Assembly: GCA_016718605.1 (NCBI GenBank)
Contig: JADKCY010000003.1
Coordinates: 1,314,627-1,378,626, forward strand
Direction: 5' to 3'
DNA length: 64,000 bases
Origin: Lysobacterales bacterium
Lineage (GTDB): Bacteria; Pseudomonadota; Gammaproteobacteria; Xanthomonadales; Xanthomonadaceae
Below are positions 51,556 to 61,223 of the stretch, one piece after another. Position 1 is the first letter of the stretch, and each line of letters begins with the position of its first letter. Made by a program: the position numbers and the translations under genes. The notes beneath the pieces are model-generated. The model did not search any database, was not told where the DNA came from, and saw only the letters and a program-made list of their open reading frames with translations.

Positions 51556-53406
51556 TCAGCGCTGGATCTGCGAAAGATCGCGCACCGCACCGGTATCAGC
51601 TGAGGTGGTCAACAGGGCGTAGGCCTGCAAGGCCGCTGATACGGGGCGAACACGGTCGACTGGCGCCCATGCCCGTGCGCCTCGCGCAGTCATGGCCGCA
51701 CGTCGCGTGGCCAAGGTCGACTCGCTCACCGCGAGGTGAATCCGCCGATTGGGGATGTCGATCTCGATGCAATCGCCGTTCTCGACCAAGGCGATCGCGC
51801 CGCCCATCGCCGCCTCGGGTGAGGCGTGTCCAATCGACAGACCGGACGTGCCGCCGGAAAAGCGTCCATCCGTCAGCAGAGCGCATTGCTTGCCCAGACC
51901 GCGACTCTTCAGGTACGAGGTGGGATACAACATTTCCTGCATGCCCGGCCCGCCCTTTGGACCCTCATACCGAATCACCACCACATCACCGGCCTGCACC
52001 TCCTCACCCAGGATGCCGGCCACCGCGTCGTCCTGACTTTCGTACACGCGGGCATTACCGCTGAACACCCAGATCGACTCATCCACGCCGGCTGTTTTGA
52101 CGATGCAGCCCTTCTCGGCGAGGTTGCCGTACAGCACGGCCAAGCCGCCATCCTTGGTGAAGGCGTTCGCCGCGGAGCGAATGACACCCGTCTCGCGATC
52201 CAGATCCAGCTGCCGCCAGCGTTGGTTCTGCGAAAACGCGACCTGGGTCGGGACACCGCCGGGCGCTGCCTTGAAGAATTCATGGACCGCCGCTTCTTGG
52301 GTCTGCGTCACATCCCAGCGCGCAATCGCCTCGGCCATGCTGGTGCTGTGCACCGTCGGCACCTCGGTGTGCAACAAGCCGCCGCGAGCGAGCTCACCCA
52401 GGATGCTCATGATGCCGCCCGCACGATGCACGTCCTCGATGTGCACATCGGCCGCGGCAGGCGCGACCTTGCACAAACAGGGCACCTTGCGCGACATGCG
52501 GTCGATATCGGCCATGCTGAAGGGCACCTCTGCCTCACGCGCCGCCGCGAGCAGATGCAGCACGGTGTTGGTCGAACCGCCCATGGCCACATCCAGCGCC
52601 ACCGCGTTTTCAAAGGCCTCAAACGTCGCGATGCTCCGTGGCAGGGCACGCGCGTCGTCCTGTTCATACCAGCGTTTGGCCAGTGCGACGATGCGTCGAC
52701 CCGCCTCACGGAACAGCGCTTCGCGATCCGCATGCGTCGCCAGCACGGTCCCGTTGCCCGGCAACGACAGCCCCAGTGCCTCGGTCAAACAGTTCATCGA
52801 GTTCGCGGTAAACATGCCGGAACACGATCCGCAGGTGGGACAGGCAGAACGTTCGACCGCGGCCACCTCGTCATCCGAGCAGTTCTTGTCGGCGGCTTTC
52901 ACCATGGCGTCGACCAGGTCCAAGGCGATGGTCTTGCCATCGAGTTTCACCTTGCCCGCTTCCATCGGACCACCGGAGACAAAGATCACCGGGATGTTCA
53001 GACGCAATGCCGCCATCAGCATGCCGGGCGTGATCTTGTCGCAATTGGAGATGCAGACCAGCGCATCGGCGGTATGCGCATTGACCATGTACTCGACGCT
53101 GTCTGCGATCAGATCACGCGAGGGCAATGAATACAGCATGCCGCCATGACCCATCGCGATGCCATCGTCCACGGCAATCGTGTTGAACTCCTTGGCGACA
53201 CCGCCGGCGGCCTCGATCTCGCGCGCGACCAATTGCCCGAGATCTTTCAGATGCACATGGCCCGGCACGAACTGCGTGAAGCTGTTGGCAATGGCGATGA
53301 TGGGCTTCTCGAAGTCGCCATCCTTCATGCCCGTCGCACGCCACAGCGCGCGTGCGCCTGCCATGTTGCGACCTGCGGTGGAGGTGCGGGAACGATACTG
53401 CGGCAT
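51556..53406 (-). CDS. ilvD: Dihydroxy-acid dehydratase IlvD
   Basis: At 616 aa it equals E. coli IlvD in length. It has the cluster-binding cysteine regions CISNCDKITPGM and CPTCGSCSGMFTANSMNCL, plus VDDGIAMGHGGMLYSLPSR, GGSTNTVLHLLA and GPKGGPGMQEML. It converts 2,3-dihydroxy acids to 2-oxo acids in valine and isoleucine synthesis, using an iron-sulfur cluster. The start is ATG 53406 (MPQYRSRTST). Unusually, no other ilv gene is next to it. Confidence 0.95.
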   Translation of the reverse strand: MPQYRSRTSTAGRNMAGARALWRATGMKDGDFEKPIIAIANSFTQFVPGHVHLKDLGQLVAREIEAAGGVAKEFNTIAVDDGIAMGHGGMLYSLPSRDLIADSVEYMVNAHTADALVCISNCDKITPGMLMAALRLNIPVIFVSGGPMEAGKVKLDGKTIALDLVDAMVKAADKNCSDDEVAAVERSACPTCGSCSGMFTANSMNCLTEALGLSLPGNGTVLATHADREALFREAGRRIVALAKRWYEQDDARALPRSIATFEAFENAVALDVAMGGSTNTVLHLLAAAREAEVPFSMADIDRMSRKVPCLCKVAPAAADVHIEDVHRAGGIMSILGELARGGLLHTEVPTVHSTSMAEAIARWDVTQTQEAAVHEFFKAAPGGVPTQVAFSQNQRWRQLDLDRETGVIRSAANAFTKDGGLAVLYGNLAEKGCIVKTAGVDESIWVFSGNARVYESQDDAVAGILGEEVQAGDVVVIRYEGPKGGPGMQEMLYPTSYLKSRGLGKQCALLTDGRFSGGTSGLSIGHASPEAAMGGAIALVENGDCIEIDIPNRRIHLAVSESTLATRRAAMTARGARAWAPVDRVRPVSAALQAYALLTTSADTGAVRDLSQIQR

Positions 53407-53571
53407 GGACGACTCCACTCGAAAATGCTGACAAACCCGGCGACGGCACATTGAGCGCCGCACGGTGAGAAGCCCGAGCGGCTTCTGCGTCGAAACACTA
53501 CCTCAAGCGCGCACCGGGTGTGACGTCTGGCCATGCGTGAGGCGAGGACGGCATGAAGCGCAGCGCCAGCG

Positions 53572-53691
53572 CCCTTGAGAACGTCAGCGCCGTAAGCCGG
53601 GGCCACGTCAGGAAAATCCAATGCGTACGCCACGTGCGCCAAATTGCCGCGGAAAGCGAGAGTGCCGCACCCTTGAGAACGTCAGCGGCGT
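53572..53691. repeat. Near-identical 22-bp direct repeat, 98 bases apart
   Basis: CCCTTGAGAACGTCAGCG plus a further CCGT or GCGT occurs at 53572-53593 and again at 53670-53691, differing at one base. The flanks are also partly similar. Both copies lie in the non-coding stretch 53407-53741 between ilvD and the NarL-type regulator gene. It could be a dispersed genomic repeat or a duplicated regulatory segment. Confidence 0.5.
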
Positions 53692-53741
53692 GACCTTGCG
53701 GCTGATCACGCCTGCCCGCTGGCGTCACGCCAACGCGCGAG

Positions 53742-54413
53742 CTACAGCCGGATCACCCCATCGCGAAGCGCGTTGAAAATCGCTTCGGAACGCGAGTTGG
53801 CGGCGAGCTTGGGGTACAGGCTGCGCACGTGGTGGGCGACGGTGCTGCTGCCTATCCCCAGTGCTTGTGCGGTTTCGCGGTAGGACAGGCCGCGCGCCAG
53901 CAATTCCAGCACTTCACGCTCTCGCGGGGTCAGCGCCATCAGGTGATCACTTGGCGCACGCATCGATTTGGTCGACGCGGTGCCAGCGCGTTCGGCACGG
54001 CGCAATCGCTTGAGCAGATAGCCAGCCACGGCGGAAGATATCGGCGACTCCCCACGCATGACCCCGTCGAGTACCTCGATCAATTGCTCGCCACTGCAGT
54101 TCTTGAGCGCGTAACCATCCACACCGGCTTCGATGGCTTCAATCACATGCGACTCATCGTCAAATACTGTGAACGCGACGATGTAGGCCTGCGGCGCCAC
54201 GACGCGCACCAAGGGCACCAACTCGGTCCCGCGCCCGTCTGGAAGCCCCAAATCCAGGAGCAAGACATCAAACGCTTGCGGCATTTGCACGCGCGCCTGT
54301 TGAAGATCCGTCGCCAGCCACGCCAACTGGTGCAGATCAGCGCGGGACACCAGCTCGGCCACGCGTTGCGCGACCTGCGGATCATCCTCAACCATGGCAA
54401 CGCGGACGGGCAT
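53742..54413 (-). CDS. NarL/LuxR-family response regulator
   Basis: I chose ATG 54413 (MPVRVAMVEDDPQVAQR) because the receiver domain starts there. Receiver: acidic pair VEDD, phosphoacceptor in VLLLDLGLPDGRG, Thr/Ser at VAFTVFD, Lys at YALKNCSG. Output: LuxR-type helix-turn-helix LTPREREVLELLARGLSYRE and IGSSTVAHHVRSLYPKLA. It follows the sensor kinase gene by 56 bases on the same strand and is its likely partner. Target genes unknown. Confidence 0.92.
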   Translation of the reverse strand: MPVRVAMVEDDPQVAQRVAELVSRADLHQLAWLATDLQQARVQMPQAFDVLLLDLGLPDGRGTELVPLVRVVAPQAYIVAFTVFDDESHVIEAIEAGVDGYALKNCSGEQLIEVLDGVMRGESPISSAVAGYLLKRLRRAERAGTASTKSMRAPSDHLMALTPREREVLELLARGLSYRETAQALGIGSSTVAHHVRSLYPKLAANSRSEAIFNALRDGVIRL

Positions 54414-54469
54414 CGACGATTCTGCGCGGTGTGGGAAGCCGTCAATCTGCCACGACACTGCCGATCTGC

Positions 54470-56440
54470 CTACCCGTCAGGCGCATCGACGCCGTGTATT
54501 GGCGCATACGTGCGGTGAAGCACTGGAAGCAGCAGACGGACGGTGGTACCACGGGCGTCCGAGCGCACGGCAAATTCCGCACCAATTTCTGCCGCCCGCT
54601 GCTGCATATTGGTCAGCCCATGACCTCGGCTGGCCGTTGCCGCAAGACCCGACCCATTGTCCCGAAGCTCTAGGCACAGGCGCTGACTGGTGGGATCACG
54701 GTCGGCACTCAGGTACAGCTCACTGGCATGGGCGTGTCGCAGGGCATTGCTGACCGCCTCTTGCAGGATGCGTAACACCTGCAAGGTAACCCGCGCACCG
54801 AATTGGTCTGGAGCGCTGCCGAAGGCGTACGTGGTCGTAAGCCGCTGTGCACCGAGCTGTTGCCGCAGCCGTCGCTCGAACGCGACCAGCGCGTCGTACA
54901 AGCCGTCCTCTGCGGTATCCAGTGCATCGACGATCAGACGCAGATCACCGAGGCTGTCGTCCAGCGCAGCGGCAAGCGCCTCACGGTCCAGTGGCTGCGT
55001 GCGTAGCTGCGCCTGCAGACGCACCAACTGGCCGCCGACACCGTCATGCATGTCACGAACGATACGGCCTCGCTCCTCCAAGACGGCACTACGACGCAGG
55101 ATCTCGTTGCGCTCTGCAAAGCTGGCCGCAAGCTCCGCCTCGCGTATCTGCAGGGTCTGGGTCAGCACCCGATTGGCATCCAGCACGGTCCGTCGCGCGT
55201 GCGCTGCCTCGCGCGCCAAGGCGAGCACCACAGACAGTCCCAGCAAGGTACCGATCAACGGCGACCAAGGCAGACTCAAGGGCAAATCGGCATCGAGCGG
55301 GGAGAACAAATCGTAGAGACTGCCCAGACGATCCATCGCCAAGGCGCTGATGCACAACGCAAGCACACTGCGCTCAAACCACCGTCGACCGTGGTCCCGC
55401 ACAACGCTCCACGCGAGCACGACATCCGCCACCACCACGACGCCAATCACCAGCCAATAAGAGACATGCATGACCAGCAGGAGCCAGTAGCGCGAATTTT
55501 CGACGATCCCGCCGATCATGAATCCGCAGGCAAAGAAGCCGATCAGCAGCCACGACAGTCGGTATAGCCAGCGCGGACGATCACGCGCCAACTGCGTGTC
55601 AAACCACACGTAGAGCGCAACGGCAGTGGCAATCGCGGCGTTCAACAGGCACCAGATCAGGACGGTCGCCGACAAACCAAGCGGCAATGCGGGTTTGAAG
55701 GTCATGAACCACGTTGACAACGCGCAGCTGCCCAGCAACAGCATCAGTGCGCGAATACGCGGCCTGTCGGCGTCGGGCCAGTTCACTGCAAGGCAAAGTA
55801 GCAATGCAAAGATCAACACGCCCACGCCCACCATGGGCAGATCGGTCAGCAACAGGTTCTTCCAGCGATACGCCTCGGCCAACACCTCTGCCGGACCAAT
55901 GGCGAACTCCGAAAGCGCCACATCAAAGCCGTTTACGACCTTGTCGACCTCCAGCAGGTTGCTACCCGCGTGCAAGTGCTGTGCGGCCAGCGGGTAATAG
56001 CCGGGTTCCGAGGTCAGCAGTCCTTCCAGGCGCACCAGCGGTTCGCTGGGCTGCACCACATGGCCGTTCACGCGAATCTGCACGACCTCTTCGCGAATCG
56101 CCAGAAACAAGGCCAGCGGCTGTGCGGGCTGCGGAAGGTCAAAGGGCACCAGAAAGCGAATCCGCGCACCCTCCGGCGTGCGTGGTACCGAAACCGGATA
56201 GCCATCCAGACCCGCTCGACGCGCCTGCCGCGCTGCTGCCGAATCCGCGCTTCCGTCGCCGTGCAACAGTCGGTAAGCGACCGATGCACGTGTATCCATC
56301 TGGATCGGGCGCGCCGAACGCTCGGCGACGTGGACCACCGCCCAGAACACGATCTGCCAAACCATCAGCAGGCTGAGCGCCAAGAAAACCGCTTGCCACG
56401 GGGCAGGCACGCCGAAGCTGGAAGCTGTATGCGCTTTCAC
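54470..56440 (-). CDS. Membrane histidine kinase of the NarX/HisKA_3 type with 7TM-DISM-like sensor
   Basis: The start is uncertain: GTG 56440 (KAHTASSFGVPAPW) or GTG 56503. One N-terminal transmembrane helix (VFLALSLLMVWQIVFWAVV) is followed by a periplasmic domain of about 150 residues, then about seven helices (LLTDLPMVGVGVLIFALLLC onwards), as in 7TMR-DISM proteins. A HisKA_3 dimerisation domain (RGRIVRDMHDGVGGQLVRLQ, His in DMHDG) and HATPase (LQEAVSNALRHAHA, LRDNGSGL, GHGLTNMQQRA) complete it. It lies directly upstream of the NarL-type regulator gene. Confidence 0.85.
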   Translation of the reverse strand: MKAHTASSFGVPAPWQAVFLALSLLMVWQIVFWAVVHVAERSARPIQMDTRASVAYRLLHGDGSADSAAARQARRAGLDGYPVSVPRTPEGARIRFLVPFDLPQPAQPLALFLAIREEVVQIRVNGHVVQPSEPLVRLEGLLTSEPGYYPLAAQHLHAGSNLLEVDKVVNGFDVALSEFAIGPAEVLAEAYRWKNLLLTDLPMVGVGVLIFALLLCLAVNWPDADRPRIRALMLLLGSCALSTWFMTFKPALPLGLSATVLIWCLLNAAIATAVALYVWFDTQLARDRPRWLYRLSWLLIGFFACGFMIGGIVENSRYWLLLVMHVSYWLVIGVVVVADVVLAWSVVRDHGRRWFERSVLALCISALAMDRLGSLYDLFSPLDADLPLSLPWSPLIGTLLGLSVVLALAREAAHARRTVLDANRVLTQTLQIREAELAASFAERNEILRRSAVLEERGRIVRDMHDGVGGQLVRLQAQLRTQPLDREALAAALDDSLGDLRLIVDALDTAEDGLYDALVAFERRLRQQLGAQRLTTTYAFGSAPDQFGARVTLQVLRILQEAVSNALRHAHASELYLSADRDPTSQRLCLELRDNGSGLAATASRGHGLTNMQQRAAEIGAEFAVRSDARGTTVRLLLPVLHRTYAPIHGVDAPDG

Positions 56441-56753
56441 GTTAATCGAACCCGTAAACCTGTCGTTTTGCGGTGCATGCCGCTTGGCAGCGCGGCGACA
56501 CACAGTAGCAGGCGCGTGAATCGTGATGCCTCGCCGACACCATCACCGCAGATCTCAGGCAAACCGCACATCAGGAGGCTTGCCGCGTCTGTAAGGTCAT
56601 GCGTCGTCGCTGCCGTCTTCACCGCTTGTGTGCTGCTTTTGCCTCGCCATGTCGCGATCGCTGGCATGGGCGTCGCACGATGTTGCCATGGCGTCGTGTG
56701 AGTCCGCCCGATGATAGACAGCGTGGCCGCCACGGTGCGTCCGGACCCAGTGC
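56441..56753. other. Intergenic region, 313 bases
   Basis: This lies between the kinase gene and the VOC-protein gene, both on the minus strand, and should hold the two-component promoter. I see no RNA gene, repeat or strong hairpin. Confidence 0.35.
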
Positions 56754-57161
<408 letters not shown>

Positions 57162-57428
57162 GTGGCGATCTCTGCAAATTGCGGGGAACGTGCGGGGCGA
57201 GACCGTGTGAATTCGCGGCCCCTCCCTCGCATGGGATGGAACGCTGCATTCTAGGGGTCGGCCCCGGCTCGCCGGAAGGCGAGAGCGCGCAATGCGTCGG
57301 CGTGGCGGTTTCCGGTTCCGCATGGTCCCGTGCAACAGGGCCGTCACGGGGCCTTCAGTGGTGCGGATCGGGTGAATGTCATGCCGCGTGCTCAGCGCGA
57401 ACCGATGGCAAGGCCGCGCACTGGCGCA

Positions 57429-57731
57429 CTAGTCGCGCGGTAGTTCACGAACCTCTACCGTGCCGCCTGCTTCATAGACAGGGTTGCCAGAAAGAAAGGA
57501 CTGCGCCTCTTGAAGGCTATCGGCACGCACGCGGAGGTATCCGGACAGGTGCTCGCCGCTTGCTCCAGGCTGGCCGACCTTGCGAAAGGCAAGACCGTTG
57601 CCAATCGCACTGCCACCCTCAAAACGACCACAGTTCTGAAGATGCGCGAAGTAAATGTCCCACGCGGCAGAATCATTTGCGGCCACCGAGTCCGTGGCGT
57701 CGTTGTGCATCAGCAAGATGTAGTCATTCAT
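57429..57731 (-). CDS. YciI-family protein, 100 aa
   Basis: The small ferredoxin-like protein begins MNDYILLMHNDA and has the conserved middle GNGLAFRKVGQPGASGE, then GYLRVRADSLQEAQSFLSGN and VEVRELPRD. It matches the YCII/DGPFAETKE superfamily often found near ECF sigma factors or VOC proteins. It has the VOC gene as neighbour but no sigma factor. Function unknown. Confidence 0.82.
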   Translation of the reverse strand: MNDYILLMHNDATDSVAANDSAAWDIYFAHLQNCGRFEGGSAIGNGLAFRKVGQPGASGEHLSGYLRVRADSLQEAQSFLSGNPVYEAGGTVEVRELPRD

Positions 57732-57884
57732 CGCTTAAGACTCCACAAGATTCCGCTGTTCGGCCTAACCAAGCCAATCGACCTGAGACAACACCCAGCA
57801 AGGCGCGCGTGGATTGGCGGAATGCTCGAACGTGGCGGCGCAATACCCCGCCGCCAGCGGGTGGCGTGCTGCCGGCGTTGGGAC

Positions 57885-58721
57885 TCAGAGCGCCGAGCAC
57901 TCAAAGCCATCCTCGAACACACAGCCCGACAGCGGTTTGGGCTCGCCGTAGATGAAGTCATCCATTGCCACCGCGTCCACGCCCCCAACGCCATCGCTAT
58001 TGCTGGCAGATAGCGCGTGCGTTCCGGACTTGATGATCACATGGCTGATGAGTTCACCCTGGTTGAACGAAATGCCCACAAAGGACAACCCGCCCGCGAA
58101 GGCGGGCGCCGAAGCTGCCGATAGTTGGCGGCCATCCGCAGCGTAAGCGTAGAGGATCGAGCGCGAGCCACCGGCAGCGGAGTCGACATCGGCCATGACC
58201 ACGCCGAAGCCGCTCACGCCTGCCGGGGTGGTGGTCCCCGGCTGAAAGAACTTGACCAACAGAGCGTGCCCGCCGCGAATCGTGAACAAGCGCTGCTCCG
58301 AGTTCGCGATGAAGGTGGAGGCATAGGAGGCGTTGAGGTCGCCAAAACGGACGGGCGTGCCCGACGCAGCATTCGCACTGACCATGAAGTCGTTGAAGGC
58401 GGATCCCGCGTCCTCAAGGACACTTTGGAAAACCACACCGCGTGGAGAGGTCGTATTGAAGAAATCGGGCGTCAGGAAGTTGGGAGCCGAATCGCTGTCC
58501 GGCACACCGTCCCAGTTGATCTCCCGGCGTCCGGCGGCAAAGCTGCCACCCACCCCATTGTTGGCGCCGCCCAGATCCGTACGGAACTGGCTGAGAATGC
58601 CGGCAAGTCCGGCAGCATTGGCTGCACTTCCCTGGCGGATCACTTGAGCGGCCCATGCTGGCGCGGTGACGAGCGAGGTGAGTACCACCGCGACCAGCGC
58701 ATACGACCCTTTACTTGCCAT
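57885..58721 (-). CDS. Exported beta-sandwich protein with C-terminal DGFE element
   Basis: ATG 58721 (MASKGSYALVAVVLTSL) is supported by AGGGAG 8 bases upstream and opens a signal peptide cut near AWA-AQ. The mature part matches a family often seen in exported PEP-CTERM-type proteins: REINWDGVPDSDSAPNFLTP, then DFFNTTSPRGVVF, then SGFGVVMADVD and GLSFVGISFNQGE. It ends PLSGCVFEDGFECSAL: the DGFE element flanked by two cysteines, and no PEP-CTERM tail. Function unknown. Confidence 0.82.
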   Translation of the reverse strand: MASKGSYALVAVVLTSLVTAPAWAAQVIRQGSAANAAGLAGILSQFRTDLGGANNGVGGSFAAGRREINWDGVPDSDSAPNFLTPDFFNTTSPRGVVFQSVLEDAGSAFNDFMVSANAASGTPVRFGDLNASYASTFIANSEQRLFTIRGGHALLVKFFQPGTTTPAGVSGFGVVMADVDSAAGGSRSILYAYAADGRQLSAASAPAFAGGLSFVGISFNQGELISHVIIKSGTHALSASNSDGVGGVDAVAMDDFIYGEPKPLSGCVFEDGFECSAL

Positions 58722-59057
58722 GTCGCGGACTCCCTTTGAACGATGTTGCCAAATGAGCGATGGCTCTGATCCAGTCACCGCTAAGGTTGGGAGTTGGTGA
58801 AGCCTGCCGCAGGAGACTCCGGGATTCCGCACCGCGTCGATACGCGCCTGCAGTGGACCTCTTCGGGGCCGCACTCGCCTGGCTACCGTCCTGGCCCGCT
58901 TTAGTCAAAGGCTAGATGCCCTCGCCGCATCCAAACAGACCATTGATTGGCGTCTGCTCGTCGGGGTATCCGACCTCTAGCGCCCCTCTAGGCAGTCTGC
59001 GGGCCAGGTGGGGACCGCGCAAGCGTTGGTTTGTGCGCGGCGAGGGCCGACACCGGC
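58722..59057. other. Intergenic region, 336 bases
   Basis: This lies between the exported DGFE-protein gene and an IS150-like remnant. No gene is supported. The last ~80 bases may be further decayed transposase sequence, but I cannot align it. Confidence 0.35.
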
Positions 59058-59195
59058 GTTCATGATTACGTCCACTACGACAATCACTAGCGCATCACGC
59101 TCGGGCTGCAGACGCTCAGCCCGCTCGAGTACCGGCTGAGAAGAACCGCCTGATCGGTGGAAACGTGACCGTCCAACTTCTGGGGGTCAGTTCAC
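59058..59195 (+). mobile_element. IS3-family (IS150-like) 3' remnant
   Basis: The frame 59058-59153 reads VHDYVHYDNH, a stop, RITLGLQTLSPLEYRLRRTA, stop. This is the tail of an IS150-type transposase (expected 'YIHYYNH.RI...L..LSPVEYR'). The following GTCCAACTTCTGGGGGTCAG resembles the right inverted repeat of such elements. Everything upstream is lost, so it is a fragment. Confidence 0.6.
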
Positions 59196-59410
59196 AGCCG
59201 GGGTGGTTCACAACCAGCGGCGCGCGCTGAAGCACCAATGCGGCTTTTGTCTTTGATCAAACCGGACGCCGACAACATCGCCCGGATCTGATTGGTCGAC
59301 AAACAGCACTGAAATCGCGCTTGAATTTCCTATACTCTACAATCCTGAAACCGCCACTGGTCATTCATATTCCTGGCGCGCTCACAAATTGGCGTTTTAG
59401 GAGACACCAA

Positions 59411-60703
59411 ATGACTGTAGAATCCTTGTTGATGAATGGCGATGACACGCATTTGTTGAATAAAGAATGTGTCATCAAGCCTCAAAGCAAGTTCAAAGTC
59501 TTGATGCTGTCAGACCACCCGCTAGGCCCTAGTGGGGTTGGCGTCCAGGCAAGATTTCTTATTGAAGGGCTGGTTGCAACCGGTAGATGGTCGTTCAGGT
59601 GTTTGGGCGGCGTAGTGAACCATTCCAACTACCAAACGACCGTCGTCAATCCGGACTTCATTATCAAGCCGGTTGACGGCTTTGGTAACAGGGACATGGT
59701 CCGCAGCATTCTTGCGACCGAGAAACCAGATGCGGTGTTCTTGTTCACCGATCCAAGCCAGTTTGTTTGGATTTGGGAAATGAGGGACGAAATTCGGCAA
59801 GTATGTCCAATCGTCTATTGGCACGTCTGGGACAACGATCCATACCCCAAGTTCAATCAGCCATGGTATGACGGAACCGACCTGATCAACTGCATCTCCT
59901 ACAAGACGTATGAAATTCTCAAGACACACCATCCAAACAAAACCAACTACATCCCTCACGCCTTCCCCAAGAAGATATATTACCCCATGACAAGCGAGCA
60001 GATTGACTCAGCTCGTAAGCAATTTTTTGGAACAAAAGCGGATTGGTTCCAGGTTTTGTGGGTCAATAGAAATGCGGCCCGTAAGATGCCTGCCGATCTT
60101 CTCTTTGGTTGGAAAACATTCCTGGATGGACTTGAGAAAAAACACGGCAATAGAAACGCCATGCTGATCATGCACACCGATCCAGCCGATCCAGAGGGCC
60201 CAAACCTTTTGGCTGTTTCGGAGGAGTTGGGTATTAATGAAAACGTCTTGTTTTCAACCGAGAAGCTCAAATTTGAGCAGATGAACCTTATCCATAACAT
60301 GACGGACACCTGCATTAACATCGCAAAAAATGAGGGCTTTGGACTTAGTACGATGATTTCCATGATGGCCGGAAAGCCAATAGTGGCACTGTGCACTGGC
60401 GGCCTGACTCGCCAGGTTGTTGACTATAGAGATGGCACTGAGCATGGATCTGCCATCAAGCCGATCAAGCGGGCGCTCGTCGGTTCCCAGCTTGTTCCAT
60501 ACATTTTTGAGGACTTCTGCAGCGAAGATCAGATAGCTGATGCCTTGATGAAAGTGTATGAAATGACCCCGGAAAAAAAGAATGAAATGAAGAAGAAGGT
60601 CCTTAAGTACTGTGATCACGAATTTTCCTATGAAAATATGATTTCTGCCTGGGATCAAACCCTGTGCAGAGTCATAGTAGATTTCAAATCATCAATTACC
60701 TAG
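59411..60703 (+). CDS. GT-B-type glycosyltransferase in low-GC DNA, 430 aa
   Basis: ATG 59411 has AGGAG 7 bases upstream. The N-terminal domain contains VLMLSDHPLGPSGVGVQARF (a glycine-rich GT4-type loop) and the C-terminal domain contains LWVNRNAARKMPADLLFGW and KNEGFGLSTMISMMAGKPIV, the E-x7-E-like donor-binding region. This is a family-1/4-type retaining transferase. By eye its rows are 40-43% GC against more than 60% around it, and codons ending in A/T are frequent, so recent transfer is likely. No other glycan gene accompanies it, and transposon debris flanks it on both sides. Confidence 0.82.
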   Translation: MTVESLLMNGDDTHLLNKECVIKPQSKFKVLMLSDHPLGPSGVGVQARFLIEGLVATGRWSFRCLGGVVNHSNYQTTVVNPDFIIKPVDGFGNRDMVRSILATEKPDAVFLFTDPSQFVWIWEMRDEIRQVCPIVYWHVWDNDPYPKFNQPWYDGTDLINCISYKTYEILKTHHPNKTNYIPHAFPKKIYYPMTSEQIDSARKQFFGTKADWFQVLWVNRNAARKMPADLLFGWKTFLDGLEKKHGNRNAMLIMHTDPADPEGPNLLAVSEELGINENVLFSTEKLKFEQMNLIHNMTDTCINIAKNEGFGLSTMISMMAGKPIVALCTGGLTRQVVDYRDGTEHGSAIKPIKRALVGSQLVPYIFEDFCSEDQIADALMKVYEMTPEKKNEMKKKVLKYCDHEFSYENMISAWDQTLCRVIVDFKSSIT

Positions 60704-61223
60704 GGAAACGGAGTTTTTTGCTATTGCCTAATTGGCCTTGAGCCAGCCAATGTCCGAAAATCCAAAAGGAGATCAGAAATTTGGCAACGCATCGTCTACC
60801 CCTGCTGGTCTAAGACCTCCTGTCTGGCTGAGGGACTGCGCAAACTAGGATCCGTCTAACCGCGTTGCCGTATCGTGGGTTGGCGGGTCAGTCGTTCGAT
60901 GCACACGCAATTCGTTCTGGATGCCTTGGAGCAGGCGCTGTATGCCAGACAAGCAGAGCGTGATGGCGAACTGATCCATCACTCCAACCGAGGCTTGCAA
61001 TATGTTTCTGTTCGGTATGGAGATTCCGGCCCAAGAGAAGCCAGCATTCCGGGGCATGTGAAGCCACGAATCCGAACCATGTGAAGCCAGTGTTCCGGTG
61101 CATGTGAAGCCAGTGGCGGCGCAGGGATTCAGGGCATGGGAAGCCAGTGCGGGAACGGTTGAGGGTGGTCATCCTCGTTGGCTTTTGGCCATGGAAGGTT
61201 CCCTGTCTCCAATGAGAATTCCT

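Noticed and set aside
51826..53130. Plus-strand 434-codon frame inside ilvD
   Set aside because: Shadow of a well-conserved 616-aa enzyme on the other strand.
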